Below are positions 1-8,767 of a stretch of DNA of 64,000 nt, piece after piece (the stretch's first letter is position 1; the number at the start of each line of letters is the position of its first letter). The notes beneath the pieces are model-generated. The model was not told the origin of the DNA and ran no database searches. It saw only the letters and a program-made list of their open reading frames with translations. Source of the stretch: Candidatus Methylophosphatis haderslevensis (GTDB taxonomy: Bacteria > Pseudomonadota > Gammaproteobacteria > Burkholderiales > Rhodocyclaceae); the NCBI GenBank assembly GCA_016711925.1, contig JADJSA010000018.1:124001-188000 (forward strand). Direction: 5' to 3'. The position numbers and the translations under genes are program-made.

Positions 1-736
1 GCGGCGTCATCTCGCGCGGATGCGAGGTGGTGTAGCGGATGCGTTCGATACCCGGAACATCGCTGATGCAATCGAGCAGCAGCGCCAGATCGGCGGAGTC
101 GTCGTCGCCAATCGAACCGCGATAGGCATTGACGTTCTGCCCCAGCAGCGTGACCTCGCGCACACCCTGCTCCGCGAGGCCGGCGATCTCGCTCAGCACA
201 TCGTCGAACGGCCGCGAAACCTCATCGCCACGCGTATAGGGGACGACGCAAAAAGTGCAGTACTTGCTGCAACCTTCCATGATCGAGACGAATGCCGAGG
301 CGCCATCGACCTTGGCCGGCGGCATGGCGTCGAACTTCTCGATCTCCGGAAAACTGATGTCGACCTGAACCTTGCCCGACTCGCGACGCCTTGCGATCAA
401 CGCCGGCAGGCGATGCAGCGTCTGCGGTCCGAACACGACGTCTACGTAGGGCGCACGCGCAACGATCGCCGCGCCCTCCTGGCTGGCAACGCAGCCGCCG
501 ACCCCGATGATCAGATCGGGATTGCGTTGCTTGAGGTGACGCACCCGGCCGAGATCGTGAAACACCTTCTCCTGAGCCTTGTCGCGTACCGAGCAGGTGT
601 TGAAGAGAATTACGTCGGCTTCTTCGGGATTGTCGGTCTTGACGGCGCCTTCGGCGGCGCCCAGCACATCGGCCATCTTGTCAGAATCGTACTCGTTCAT
701 CTGACAGCCGAAGGTGCGGATGAACACCTTGGTCAT
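1..736 (-). CDS. miaB: tRNA-2-methylthio-N6-dimethylallyladenosine synthase MiaB (partial, C-terminus outside window)
   Basis: MiaB is a radical SAM methylthiotransferase that adds a methylthio group to i6A37 of tRNAs, using two [4Fe-4S] clusters. The reverse-strand translation starts MTKVFIRTFGCQMNEYDSD. It shows the three UPF0004 cysteines (FGCQMN, NTCSVRD, GGCVAS) and then the radical SAM motif CSKYCTFC about 150 residues in. The frame stays open to base 1, so about 245 N-terminal residues are visible and the rest, including the TRAM domain, lies outside. The ATG at 734-736 overlaps the stop of the upstream small gene (ATGA), which suggests translational coupling. The identity is very secure. 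Confidence 0.95.
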   Translation of the reverse strand, partial: MTKVFIRTFGCQMNEYDSDKMADVLGAAEGAVKTDNPEEADVILFNTCSVRDKAQEKVFHDLGRVRHLKQRNPDLIIGVGGCVASQEGAAIVARAPYVDVVFGPQTLHRLPALIARRRESGKVQVDISFPEIEKFDAMPPAKVDGASAFVSIMEGCSKYCTFCVVPYTRGDEVSRPFDDVLSEIAGLAEQGVREVTLLGQNVNAYRGSIGDDDSADLALLLDCISDVPGIERIRYTTSHPREMTP

Positions 737-1101
737 TGAAACTTCGGTGCCGGGAACTCGCGTTCTTCAGGGGTAAGAATCCAGACCTGCGAAACCTGGC
801 CTGACGGATCGATCTTGAACCGCACCAGTTGCTTGTCGAAGAGCGACGCTGGCATAACGACGCGGTTGGACTGGTCGCGGATCTGCGCGCCGGCCGCCAT
901 TGGCATCGCCGTGCCATCGAGCAGGACGAACCCGCCCTGTGGCGGATACATTTCCGCCCGCGGAGCGTCGACCGGAATCGTCCGGAAAACGCCGGTCGAT
1001 ACGCTGGGAGCCTGCGGCGACTGAGGCAAATCGCCCTCGGAAAGACCGGGGGCGACCGTGTCGATGATCGTCGTGATGATGGCCGGAATGAGGGGATGCA
1101 T
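733..1101 (-). CDS. conserved hypothetical protein coupled to miaB
   Basis: A 122-residue protein starting MHPLIPAIITTIIDTVAPGL. I do not recognise a named family. The N-terminus is hydrophobic enough for a weak membrane-contact segment. The C-terminal half (LVRFKIDPSGQVSQVWILTP) looks like a beta-rich fold. The ATG at 1099-1101 was preferred over the longer reading from 1245, whose first 48 residues are arginine-rich and look non-coding. The stop TGA overlaps the miaB start by four bases, so the two are probably one transcript. A function in tRNA modification is only guilt by association. Confidence 0.7.
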   Translation of the reverse strand: MHPLIPAIITTIIDTVAPGLSEGDLPQSPQAPSVSTGVFRTIPVDAPRAEMYPPQGGFVLLDGTAMPMAAGAQIRDQSNRVVMPASLFDKQLVRFKIDPSGQVSQVWILTPEEREFPAPKFQ

Positions 1102-1247
1102 GTGATACCTCGAATTGCCGCAAATTAAAGGCAAGCACTCAATTATATTCGATGATTTCCAGTTTGCCGGGCAAACCGCACGCTCGCGCACCCTTCTACG
1201 GCGGCGACTGCACAGTCTTGAGGATTGCCTGCCGGACCAACCCAACC

Positions 1248-1277
1248 TTGCCCGGCATGGCGGGCTTCTGCTATTCT
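1248..1277 (+). promoter_or_regulatory. candidate sigma70 promoter of tRNA-Met
   Basis: TTGCCC (1248-1253) and TATTCT (1272-1277) are separated by 18 bases. The second hexamer ends 16 bases before the mature tRNA 5' end. Spacing and position suit a tRNA promoter, but both boxes deviate from consensus. Confidence 0.45.
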
Positions 1278-1293
1278 CTCGTCCCTTCCGCGC

Positions 1294-1370
1294 GGTGATG
1301 TAGCTCAGCTGGTTAGAGCGACGGATTCATAATCCGTAGGTCGAGGGTTCAAGTCCCCCCATCACCACCA
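1294..1370 (+). tRNA. tRNA-Met (anticodon CAT), probably elongator
   Basis: A 77-nt cloverleaf. The acceptor arm GGTGATG pairs with CATCACC, the D-arm is GTAGCTCAGCTGGTTAGAGC, the anticodon CAT is at 1328-1330, and the T-arm contains GGTTCAAGTCC. CCA is encoded at 1368-1370. The paired first base (G1-C72) argues against initiator tRNA, which has an unpaired position 1. A CAT anticodon could also be tRNA-Ile2 (lysidine-modified), but the overall sequence is more like elongator Met. Confidence 0.93.
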
Positions 1371-1469
1371 ATAACCCTCCTGCTCGTACAACTTGCCGGA
1401 TTCGGCGGCCGCTGCGGCCCGCGCCACGCGTGAGACAATCGGCAACAAACTCCTGACAACATCCGGGCG

Positions 1470-2633
1470 ATGCAGACACAGTGTTTCGACGTCATCGTGG
1501 TGGGCGGCGGACTTGCCGGCGCCAGCCTGGCCGTGGCTCTTGGCGGATCGCGCCTGAGCATTGCGCTTTTCGAGGCGCGGCCGCCGCAACGCCCTACCGA
1601 CTGGGATGCGCGCGTCTACGCCGTGAGCCCAGCCAACATCGGATTCCTGTCGGATCTCGGCGTCTGGCAACGGCTCGACCAAGGGCGCACCTGCGCCGTG
1701 CACGACATGGAGATTTACGGCGATCTGGGCGCGCGGCTGGATTTTTCGGCCTACGGCGCCGGCGTCACCGAACTGGCGCGGATCGTAGAGAGCGCCGCCA
1801 TGCAGTGCGAGTTGTGGGAAACGGTGCAACGCCTGCCGAACGTGACTGTTCTGTGCCCCGCCCATCCACAGGCGCTGGCGATCGATGACAACGCGGCACG
1901 CCTCACCCTATCCGACGGCCGGCAGGTCGAGGCCTCCCTAATCGTTGCGGCGGATGGCGCGAATTCCTGGGTGCGCACCGCCGCCGGGATCGATGCCCGT
2001 TTCACGCCCTACGGCGAATCGGGCGTGGTCGCCAATTTCCGCATTTCGGGCAGCCATCTCAACAAAGCCTACCAGTGGTTCCGCCCCGACGGCGTGCTTG
2101 CCTGGCTGCCGCTGCCGGGGAATATGATCTCGATGGTCTGGTCGACGCCTGAGGAACATGCGGCCGAACTGGTCGGCCTGGACGCCGCACAGTTATGCGA
2201 ACGGGTCGCTGCGGCCGGCAGCCACCGGCTGGGGACGCTGGAAGTGGTTACGCCGGCCGCCGCATTCCCGCTGCGGCTGATGCGGGTGGCGCACACCACG
2301 CTGCCGCGGCTTGCGCTGATCGGCGATGCGGCCCATGCGATCCACCCGCTTTCGGGACACGGCATCAACCTCGGTTTCCAGGATGCAGCAGTGCTCGCGC
2401 GAACACTTTCCGGCGCGGCATCGAGTCAGGACGCGGGTGACCCCGCCCTGCTGCGCCGGTACGCCCGCGCGAGAGCCGAAGAGGTCGCGTTGCTGCAATA
2501 CACGACGCACGGCCTGCAACGGCTTTTCCGCCCGCAGAACGCACCGCTCGCCGCGTTCCGCAACCTCGGTCTGAACCTCACCAACCGTTTGCCGGTCTTA
2601 CGCAACTCACTCGTGCGATACGCTCTCGGGTGA
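1470..2633 (+). CDS. FAD-dependent UbiH/UbiF/COQ6-family hydroxylase (UbiM-like)
   Basis: A 387-residue flavin monooxygenase of the type that hydroxylates the ubiquinone ring precursor with NAD(P)H and oxygen. Visible features are the N-terminal dinucleotide-binding GGGLAGASLAVAL (about residues 12-24), an arginine-rich DWDARVYAVSP stretch typical of the family, and the second FAD motif LIGDAAHAIHPLSGHGINLG near residues 285-305. The length is normal for the family (about 385-400). Position specificity (C1, C5 or C6 of the ring) cannot be read by eye. It sits 100 bases after tRNA-Met and 19 bases before the dsbC-like gene, so the two may be co-transcribed. Confidence 0.9.
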   Translation: MQTQCFDVIVVGGGLAGASLAVALGGSRLSIALFEARPPQRPTDWDARVYAVSPANIGFLSDLGVWQRLDQGRTCAVHDMEIYGDLGARLDFSAYGAGVTELARIVESAAMQCELWETVQRLPNVTVLCPAHPQALAIDDNAARLTLSDGRQVEASLIVAADGANSWVRTAAGIDARFTPYGESGVVANFRISGSHLNKAYQWFRPDGVLAWLPLPGNMISMVWSTPEEHAAELVGLDAAQLCERVAAAGSHRLGTLEVVTPAAAFPLRLMRVAHTTLPRLALIGDAAHAIHPLSGHGINLGFQDAAVLARTLSGAASSQDAGDPALLRRYARARAEEVALLQYTTHGLQRLFRPQNAPLAAFRNLGLNLTNRLPVLRNSLVRYALG

Positions 2634-2652
2634 CCCCCAACTGGAGACAGCG

Positions 2653-3363
2653 ATGAAACATCTTTTTTGGGCAATCGCCGCGTGTGCGGCCCTGCTTGCC
2701 GGCCTTGCCCATGCCGACGAAGCATCGATCAGGAAGGCGGTCGAGGAAAAGCTCGGCGGCAAGGTCGATACGGTCACAAAGTCCGGCTACCTGGGACTCT
2801 ACGAGGTATTTGTCGACGGCAACATCTTTTACACCGACGAGAAGGTCGCGGTGATTATTGCCGGCAACCTGATCGATACCAAAAACATGCAGAACGTGAC
2901 GCAGGAGCGGCTGCAGAAACTCTCGTCGATCAAGTTCTCGGAGCTGCCCCTCGATCTGGCGGTCAAGACGGTGCGCGGCAAGGGCACGCGCGTTTTCGCC
3001 ACGTTCGAAGATCCCAACTGTGGATATTGCAAGCGCTTTGCCAAGGATCTTCAGGGGATTGACGACATCACCGTGTATACCTTCCTCTACCCGATCCTTT
3101 CGCACGATTCCGAAGTCAAGGCCAAGCAGATCTGGTGTGCGCCCGACAAGACGAAGGCATGGTTGGGCTGGATGGTCGAAGGCAACACGCCGACCGGCGA
3201 CGGCAAATGCAACCACCCGACCGAGAAGGTCAAGGCGCTGGGGGACAAGCTGCGCATAACGGGCACGCCCACGCTTTTCTTCTCCAACGGAGAGCGCGTC
3301 GGCGGCGCCATCCCCGCAGCGCAGGTCGACAAGCGACTCAGGCAGATCGCCGACGCGAAGTAA
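2653..3363 (+). CDS. dsbC: DsbC-family periplasmic thiol:disulfide isomerase
   Basis: A 236-residue protein with a Sec signal peptide (MKHLFWAIAACAALLAGLAHA, cleavage after about residue 21). An N-terminal DsbC dimerisation domain is followed by a thioredoxin fold carrying the redox motif CGYC (Cys123 and Cys126). A cis-Pro region GTPTLFF lies near the C-terminus. DsbC reshuffles wrong disulfides in periplasmic proteins and is kept reduced by DsbD. A clear ribosome site (GGAGA) precedes the ATG. The family assignment is secure; substrate range is not visible. Confidence 0.93.
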   Translation: MKHLFWAIAACAALLAGLAHADEASIRKAVEEKLGGKVDTVTKSGYLGLYEVFVDGNIFYTDEKVAVIIAGNLIDTKNMQNVTQERLQKLSSIKFSELPLDLAVKTVRGKGTRVFATFEDPNCGYCKRFAKDLQGIDDITVYTFLYPILSHDSEVKAKQIWCAPDKTKAWLGWMVEGNTPTGDGKCNHPTEKVKALGDKLRITGTPTLFFSNGERVGGAIPAAQVDKRLRQIADAK

Positions 3364-3583
3364 CGCGTTGACTGGTTGATGCGGACGACGACAGACTTCG
3401 GTCCGCCGTCTTCGCTCCGCTGACCCAGGTGTGCCGGCGAACGGTCGAACGATGGCGACGCGGTGGATTCGCGGGCGCACGGCCCCGATTCTTTGCCGCA
3501 GCGGCGAGTCTCGGCTAAGATGCAGGCAAGCGCCAACAAAAGCGCGAAAAAGCAGTGGCTTGGCCAACCCGGAGAGTTTCCGC

Positions 3584-3997
3584 ATGAACGTTTTTGAGCA
3601 TGCAGAGATTGCGGATCGCCTGCGCGCGGCGGGAATACCCATCACGCTGCAGCGCTTGGCAATTGCCAACGCACTTTTCGAACGCCCGGTTCACGTAACA
3701 GCCGAACAGTTGCTCAGGCAAGTCAAGGCCAGCGTTCCAGAAACCTCCCGTGCCACCGTCTATAACTCGCTCAAGCTTTTCGTCGACAAAGGCTTGTTGA
3801 AGGAACTGGTGGTTGATCCGGGGCACGTCGTCTTCGATTCCAATACCGAACCGCATTTCCACCTGTACGACATCGTGACCGGCAATCTCACGGACGTACC
3901 GGCGGACCAAATGAGCGTTATCGGCGTACCGGCGTTGCCCCCCGGTATCGAGATGGAACAGATCGATGTGATCGTGCGGGTTCGCCCGCAGCGATAA
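3584..3997 (+). CDS. Fur-superfamily transcriptional regulator (Irr/PerR-like)
   Basis: A 137-residue metal- or peroxide-responsive repressor. The winged helix covers residues 1-80 with the recognition helix around SRATVYNSLKLF. The dimerisation half contains EPHFHLYDIVTGNL, including an HxH element. No CxxC structural zinc motif is present, a feature shared with the haem-dependent Irr branch of the family. The ATG at 3584 follows GGAGAG at 3571. An in-frame reading from 3431 is possible, but its first 51 residues look non-coding. The ligand (iron, haem, peroxide) is not decidable from sequence. Confidence 0.85.
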   Translation: MNVFEHAEIADRLRAAGIPITLQRLAIANALFERPVHVTAEQLLRQVKASVPETSRATVYNSLKLFVDKGLLKELVVDPGHVVFDSNTEPHFHLYDIVTGNLTDVPADQMSVIGVPALPPGIEMEQIDVIVRVRPQR

Positions 3998-4277
3998 TCG
4001 TTCCCTGCTGGGCGTTCGCCCGCACTCCTCTGCCTGATCGAGAACAGCGCCGATCTGCGGCTGCACCCGCCGAACGATCCGCTCGGTTTGTCGAAACGAT
4101 GGCGCATCCCGCGAATCGCAGTCATTCGGCATCACCGCGCCCGCAATCCGCCAATCGGATCGACACCCCAAAGTCCGGCCAAACCATTGACATCGGTCAA
4201 GTGGCTGCGGTTGCCTTCTCGGCTAGCATGAATTCGGGTTGTGGAAGCAAATCGATGGATCGCGCCTGGAGGAACCC
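3998..4277 (+). other. intergenic region between Fur-like gene and sensor kinase
   Basis: About 280 bases without a convincing gene. The promoter of the kinase pair should lie here. I see only the strong Shine-Dalgarno GGAGGA (4268-4273) for the downstream GTG start. Confidence 0.4.
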
Positions 4278-5759
4278 GTGAGTCTTGCAGTCGACGACCC
4301 GAACGTACGTCGCCTGCTCGATGCCGCAGTCGACCCGATGCTGATTGCAGACCAAGCGGGGTCGATCAGCTTGGCCAACCCTGCGGCCGCTGCGCTGTTC
4401 GGCTACTCGACGGCCGAGATGTTGTGCTTGTCGGTAGACGACCTCGTTCCCGAACGACTTCGCGCTCCACACTCGCAGCACCGCCAGGTTTATCTGCGCC
4501 AGCCAACGTCGCGCAGCATGGGAGATGCCCAGGTATTCGCAGGGCTGCGCAAGGACGGTAGCGAGATTCCGCTCGAAATCAGCCTCAGTGCGCTCGATGA
4601 TCTGTGCGTGCTCGCCGGCATGCACGACATAAGCGCCCGGCTGCGTGCCGAGGAAGCCTTGCGCGAGAGCGAATCACGCTTTCGCGCGACCTTCGAACTC
4701 GCAGCGGTCGGCATCGCCCACGTCGCGCCGGGCGGGAACTGGCTGCGGGTGAACGCCAAGCTGTGCGACATCTTGGGCTACCCGCGCGAGGAATTGTTGC
4801 GGTTGAAAGTCGCGGATGTCACGCCGCCGGAGGATCTCGCAACGCTCAAGACAAGCACCCGCCGACTGCTCAAAGGCGAGATCGGCACGATTTCTGTGGA
4901 GAAGCGCTATATCCGCAAGGACCGTCGGTTCGTCTGGGTCAACGTCAGGGTGTCGCTGGTGCGGGGCAAGGATGACAAGGCGGACTACTTCATCTCCATC
5001 GTCGAAGACATTGCACAACGGAAGGAAAACGAAGCCGCGTTGCGCGAACTGCGCGCCGAAATGCAGGAGTTGCTCGAACTCAACGTCGCCAGCCAAACGG
5101 CCAAAGCCATTGCCCACGAGATCAACCAGCCGCTGAACGCGCTGTCCTCCTATGCCGAGGCGGCCCTGCTGATGTTGCGCGGCGGCAACCCGGATCCGGC
5201 CCGCCTGACCCATGCGATCGAGCACAGCGTCCTGCAGGCGCAACGCGCCGGAAAGGTGGCGCGCGAACTGCTGCAATTCCTGCAAAAGGGTGAAACCGAG
5301 ACCGAAGATGTCGACCTCAACCGCGCGGTACGCAACGCACTCGCCATCGTGGAATCCAACGGGTTCGGCGGTTTTGGGGCGGAACTAGATCTGGAACCCG
5401 ATCTGCGGCCGGTGCGCGCGAACCGGGTTCAGGTGGAGAAGGTGATGGTCAACCTGATGAGGAACAGCGTCGAGGCAATGCGCGGCGCCGGCTTGGCGAC
5501 CAAGTCGATACGCATCGTCATCCGTACCAACGCCCAGCAGTCGATGGCACAAGTGACAATCAACGACAGCGGTCCCGGCATCGATGCGGACACCGCCAAA
5601 CGCATATTCGATCCATTCTTCACCACCAAGCCACGCGGTATCGGCATGGGTCTCGCGGTTTCACGCTCGCTGATCGAAGCGCATGGCGGGCAATTGTGGC
5701 TCGACACCGCCAGCGAGACCGGTGCCTGCTTCCACTTCACGCTGCCCTTCGCGCCATGA
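4278..5759 (+). CDS. FixL-like soluble PAS-PAS sensor histidine kinase
   Basis: A 493-residue kinase if started at GTG 4278, chosen because GGAGGA lies five bases upstream. An ATG at 4239 would add 13 residues with no ribosome site. It carries two PAS domains (roughly residues 10-125 and 130-255), no membrane segment, a dimerisation helix with phospho-acceptor His280 (KAIAHEINQPLNAL), and a HATPase domain with the N box NLMRNSVEA, the G1 box DSGPGID and the G2 box GIGMGLAVS. The architecture and the HEINQPL signature resemble FixL. The haem-binding residues of true FixL cannot be confirmed, so the ligand is unknown. The response regulator follows with overlapping stop and start. Confidence 0.85.
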   Translation: MSLAVDDPNVRRLLDAAVDPMLIADQAGSISLANPAAAALFGYSTAEMLCLSVDDLVPERLRAPHSQHRQVYLRQPTSRSMGDAQVFAGLRKDGSEIPLEISLSALDDLCVLAGMHDISARLRAEEALRESESRFRATFELAAVGIAHVAPGGNWLRVNAKLCDILGYPREELLRLKVADVTPPEDLATLKTSTRRLLKGEIGTISVEKRYIRKDRRFVWVNVRVSLVRGKDDKADYFISIVEDIAQRKENEAALRELRAEMQELLELNVASQTAKAIAHEINQPLNALSSYAEAALLMLRGGNPDPARLTHAIEHSVLQAQRAGKVARELLQFLQKGETETEDVDLNRAVRNALAIVESNGFGGFGAELDLEPDLRPVRANRVQVEKVMVNLMRNSVEAMRGAGLATKSIRIVIRTNAQQSMAQVTINDSGPGIDADTAKRIFDPFFTTKPRGIGMGLAVSRSLIEAHGGQLWLDTASETGACFHFTLPFAP

Positions 5760-6355
5760 CAAGCGCCAACCGTCTATGTGGTCGACGACGACGCTGCGGT
5801 TCGCGACAGTATTGCCTTGCTGCTCGAGACCGCCGGGCCTGACGGTCCAGTGCTTTGGTCGACGCCGAAGCCTTCCGTTCGGCATGGCACAGCGACATGG
5901 TCGGCTGCCTGCTGCTTGACCTTCGCATGCCCGGCAGCAGCGGAATCGACTTGCAGACGTTTCTGGTCGAACAACATTCCCGGCTGCCAATCATCTTTCT
6001 CACCGCACACGGAGACATTCCGACCTCGGTACGTGCAGTCAAGGCCGGTGCATACGACTTCCTGACCAAGCCGGTAGAAGGTAGCCTGTTGCTCGAACGG
6101 GTGCGCGGTGCGCTCGCCTGCGCCGCAGGCGCGCACGAGCGACGAAACGACGAATCCGGCACCGGCGCGCGGCAGGAGCATCTGACCGAGCGTGAGCGCG
6201 AAGTCATGAGCCTGGCGCTCTCCGGGATGTCGAACAAGGAAATCGCGCGTCATCTGGACATCAGCTATCGAACCGTCGAGTTCCACCGCTCGCGAATCCT
6301 CGCCAAAACGGGCGCCGCGTCGCTGCTTCAGCTTGCCCACCGGTCTGTGGGTTGA
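5756..6355 (+). pseudogene. FixJ-like response regulator, interrupted by frameshifts
   Basis: A receiver plus LuxR-type helix-turn-helix protein of about 200 residues, partner of the upstream kinase (its ATG overlaps the kinase TGA). Three frames are needed. The ATG at 5756 is in one frame, TVYVVDDDAAVRDSIALLL (from about 5769) is in a second, and from about 5855 EAFRSAWHSDMVGCLLLDLR onward is back in the first. Receiver Asp (LLLDLRMP), the switch Lys (LTKP) and the HTH (LTEREREVMSLALSGMSNKE) are all intact. The indels lie at about 5760-5768, 5842 and 5853, all within 100 bases. Either the gene is dead or these are read errors, which I consider more likely. Confidence 0.75.
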
Positions 6356-6674
6356 TCTGCGGCCGTTTGCCGCGCCGGTGCATGGCACACCGAGTCGAGC
6401 GGCGTATACGTATTTGCACGAGTTCCCAAAGAACACTCGATCAGCGTCTAATGAAATTGCTTCCAGTCGTACAAGAGGCGAGACGCCAAGGTGGAGGTCA
6501 GGTGTTCCACGCGTACGTTGCAGCCCTTGAAGAGCGCAAGCCTCGGAAGCCGAGCCACGCTCAGGAACGGGGCAGGACAGTCCCGGCCTGAGAGTTGGCA
6601 TTCTCTTCTGCGAGGAATCGGCGTTTCCGCGGCGCTGCCGCGGATCGGCGATCCCAGAAAGGCTCGGTGCTTCC
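6356..6674 (+). other. 319-bp intergenic region
   Basis: No open frame with coding character on either strand. Nothing recognisable beyond a weak purine stretch (AGAAAGG) near 6656-6662, ahead of the next gene. Confidence 0.4.
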
Positions 6675-7130
6675 ATGAACCATTCATCCGGTCTGTCCGT
6701 TCCCGCTTTCTCTGATGCCGTTCGCCTTGCCCACGATTTCGCCGGCGAGCCGTCCGCAGTTCGCCCGCCCGATCCGCGATTGGCCGACGACAACGAGGGC
6801 GGCGGAACGCTGCATGTCGACTCCGGCGGCTGCATCCGCGCGTGCAGCATTGGCGCGGCGACATTGTTCGGCCGCGAACCCGAAGAACTGGTGGGCGAAC
6901 CGATCTGGAACTTTGTGCCGGCCCTGGAGGGGCGGCGGCTGCTTTACGACTCGCGCGTCGACCCGCACCTGGGGTTTCTGTGTCACTGCGGCATCGCTTT
7001 TCGCGTGCTTCAGCCCGGCGGCGAAACCATCCCGTGCCGATTGTTCGCCCAGAGCGGCGCCGACAACGGCCAACCGCACCTGCGTCTGATCCTGCGCGCC
7101 AACGCTCTGCGGAGCGGGATCTGTCTCTGA
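6675..7130 (+). CDS. standalone PAS-domain protein
   Basis: A 151-residue protein. The central part (residues about 38-140) reads as a single PAS fold: TLHVDSGGCIRACSIGAATL, then FGREPEELVGEPIWNFVP and a C-terminal strand QPHLRLILRA. There is no kinase, cyclase or DNA-binding domain and no membrane segment. It lies after the FixLJ-like pair on the same strand, so it could be an accessory sensor or a phosphorylation-independent partner. That is inference. A poor ribosome site makes the start uncertain. Confidence 0.6.
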   Translation: MNHSSGLSVPAFSDAVRLAHDFAGEPSAVRPPDPRLADDNEGGGTLHVDSGGCIRACSIGAATLFGREPEELVGEPIWNFVPALEGRRLLYDSRVDPHLGFLCHCGIAFRVLQPGGETIPCRLFAQSGADNGQPHLRLILRANALRSGICL

Positions 7131-7193
7131 CGCACGCCCCGCGGCGGGCGGCGAATTGCGACGTAATCTGTCAGCAGATGGCTGCCCCGCCTG

Positions 7194-8699
7194 CTAGTCC
7201 GGTTTTGGCCGGGTTGGTGGCAGGCTGAACCGGCGCTCGAACAGATCCGCATCGTCGTAATGCCGCCGTCCGACGAAGGCTGTCGCGTGGCGGCCCCATT
7301 GGCGCATCGCACCGGCGCTAGCCACGCCCATCGGCCAGAACAGGAAGCGCTCGCCGCGTTCGCTGCCGGCGACTATGCCGTCTGGCCCGAACGGGCTGCG
7401 GCTGCCCCCGCCGGGCAGGGGCAGGGCGCGCAGTTCGTCGTCAGAAGCGAACGAATAGGGCGAGACATTGCCGATTCGCACGGCATCGATAACGGAGACA
7501 TGAGTGACGTAGTGTGTGCCGCTGGCGATCCGGATCAGCACCCGGCTGTCCGCGTCGTGCGCGGGCAAGATCGTCGGCACGAACGCCCATTCGATAGGCT
7601 CCGCCGGCGGCGGCTTGGCAACGACGCCATTGGCGGGAAAGAACATCTGATAGCAGCCGCAGGAGTGGATCGTGTCGTAGATCAGCGGCGTACCGTCGTC
7701 GTCGATGGTGACGCGCCAAATCACGCCATCTAGCCTGCCGCCTAGCAGGTCCAGAGCGCCCTCACGCGGTCTTTCCGGAAACCACAGCGAATACACGAGT
7801 TGCAGATGGACGCGGCCGCCCCAGCGCGTATGGGTGAAGCGGTGGTACACCACAGGCCGCGTAACGTCGATCGCCGGTACGCGGGCGTCACTTGCCGGCC
7901 AATGCAGTGCGCCGGGCCGATCAAAGTTGCCGCTCAGGTCGACCGCGAACACCGGCGCAAACGCGGCGAACAGCAGGCGCTGCTGCATCTGGTCGGGGCG
8001 AGGAATGCCGAGTGCATCGCGGTCGATGCGCGAAACCGTCTCGCGCACGTGTGCCGCGCCCGGTGCGGGCTCGGACGGCACGAAGCGGGAAGAACTGTCC
8101 GGCGCATCGGCCGACGGTGTGCGGAATTGCGCCGCGACGCCATCCTGCCAGCGGCTGACCCCGGCGAAGAACGGGATTCGTGTCAGCGCATAGAGGCCGG
8201 CAACGCGCTTCCCGGTCGCATAGTCGTCGGGCACCGCGGCGCGAGCGGCAAGTTGGCTGCGCGTCGCCGGCGCGGCGAGGTCGTGTCGGCTCAGCGCTTC
8301 GCTGCAAGTGTGCGTCCGCGCCAGCGTAGCGTCGCGCTGCGCGACACCGAGTTCCGTCAGTGCGGCGTCGGGCAGATTGCGGGTTTCGTAACGGCGCGCG
8401 GTCGCATCGAGAGAACCGAGGTGCGCGACCCAGGCACGCAGGCGGGCACCGTCCATGTCTTCATCGCGGAACGAAGCCGCGAAGCGATCCACGCGCAGGT
8501 AAGGAAAGCCGTCGATGCGGTGGGCGCCACCGTCGCGTACGCCATTCGCATCGATCGCCCGGTCGAGCGCCGCGAGCCAGGCAGCGCAATCGCGCGCGTT
8601 CGGGTCAGCCGAGGAAAGGTGTTCGCGTTGTGGCGAGTCGAGCGCAGCGCAGCCTGCAAGCAGGCTGGCGACGACAATGGCGAATCCATGGGCGTGCAT
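7194..8699 (-). CDS. hypothetical outer-membrane-type lipoprotein
   Basis: A 501-residue protein starting MHAHGFAIVVASLLAGCAAL. The LAGC lipobox predicts lipidation at about Cys18, so I prefer the ATG at 8697-8699 over the upstream in-frame ATG at 8771. The mature part is a long globular domain with conserved-looking segments (YHRFTHTRWGGRVHLQLVYS, IYDTIHSCGCYQMFFP). I do not recognise a named family. Similar proteins are annotated only as hypothetical in betaproteobacteria, as far as I can recall. It is transcribed alone, convergent with the PAS gene. Confidence 0.7.
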   Translation of the reverse strand: MHAHGFAIVVASLLAGCAALDSPQREHLSSADPNARDCAAWLAALDRAIDANGVRDGGAHRIDGFPYLRVDRFAASFRDEDMDGARLRAWVAHLGSLDATARRYETRNLPDAALTELGVAQRDATLARTHTCSEALSRHDLAAPATRSQLAARAAVPDDYATGKRVAGLYALTRIPFFAGVSRWQDGVAAQFRTPSADAPDSSSRFVPSEPAPGAAHVRETVSRIDRDALGIPRPDQMQQRLLFAAFAPVFAVDLSGNFDRPGALHWPASDARVPAIDVTRPVVYHRFTHTRWGGRVHLQLVYSLWFPERPREGALDLLGGRLDGVIWRVTIDDDGTPLIYDTIHSCGCYQMFFPANGVVAKPPPAEPIEWAFVPTILPAHDADSRVLIRIASGTHYVTHVSVIDAVRIGNVSPYSFASDDELRALPLPGGGSRSPFGPDGIVAGSERGERFLFWPMGVASAGAMRQWGRHATAFVGRRHYDDADLFERRFSLPPTRPKPD

Positions 8700-8767
8700 A
8701 AGTTTCGGGGCGGCGCCGGATCTGGCGGGGCTTGCGTGCGGGAGAGTGGCCAACATCGGGGCTATAG

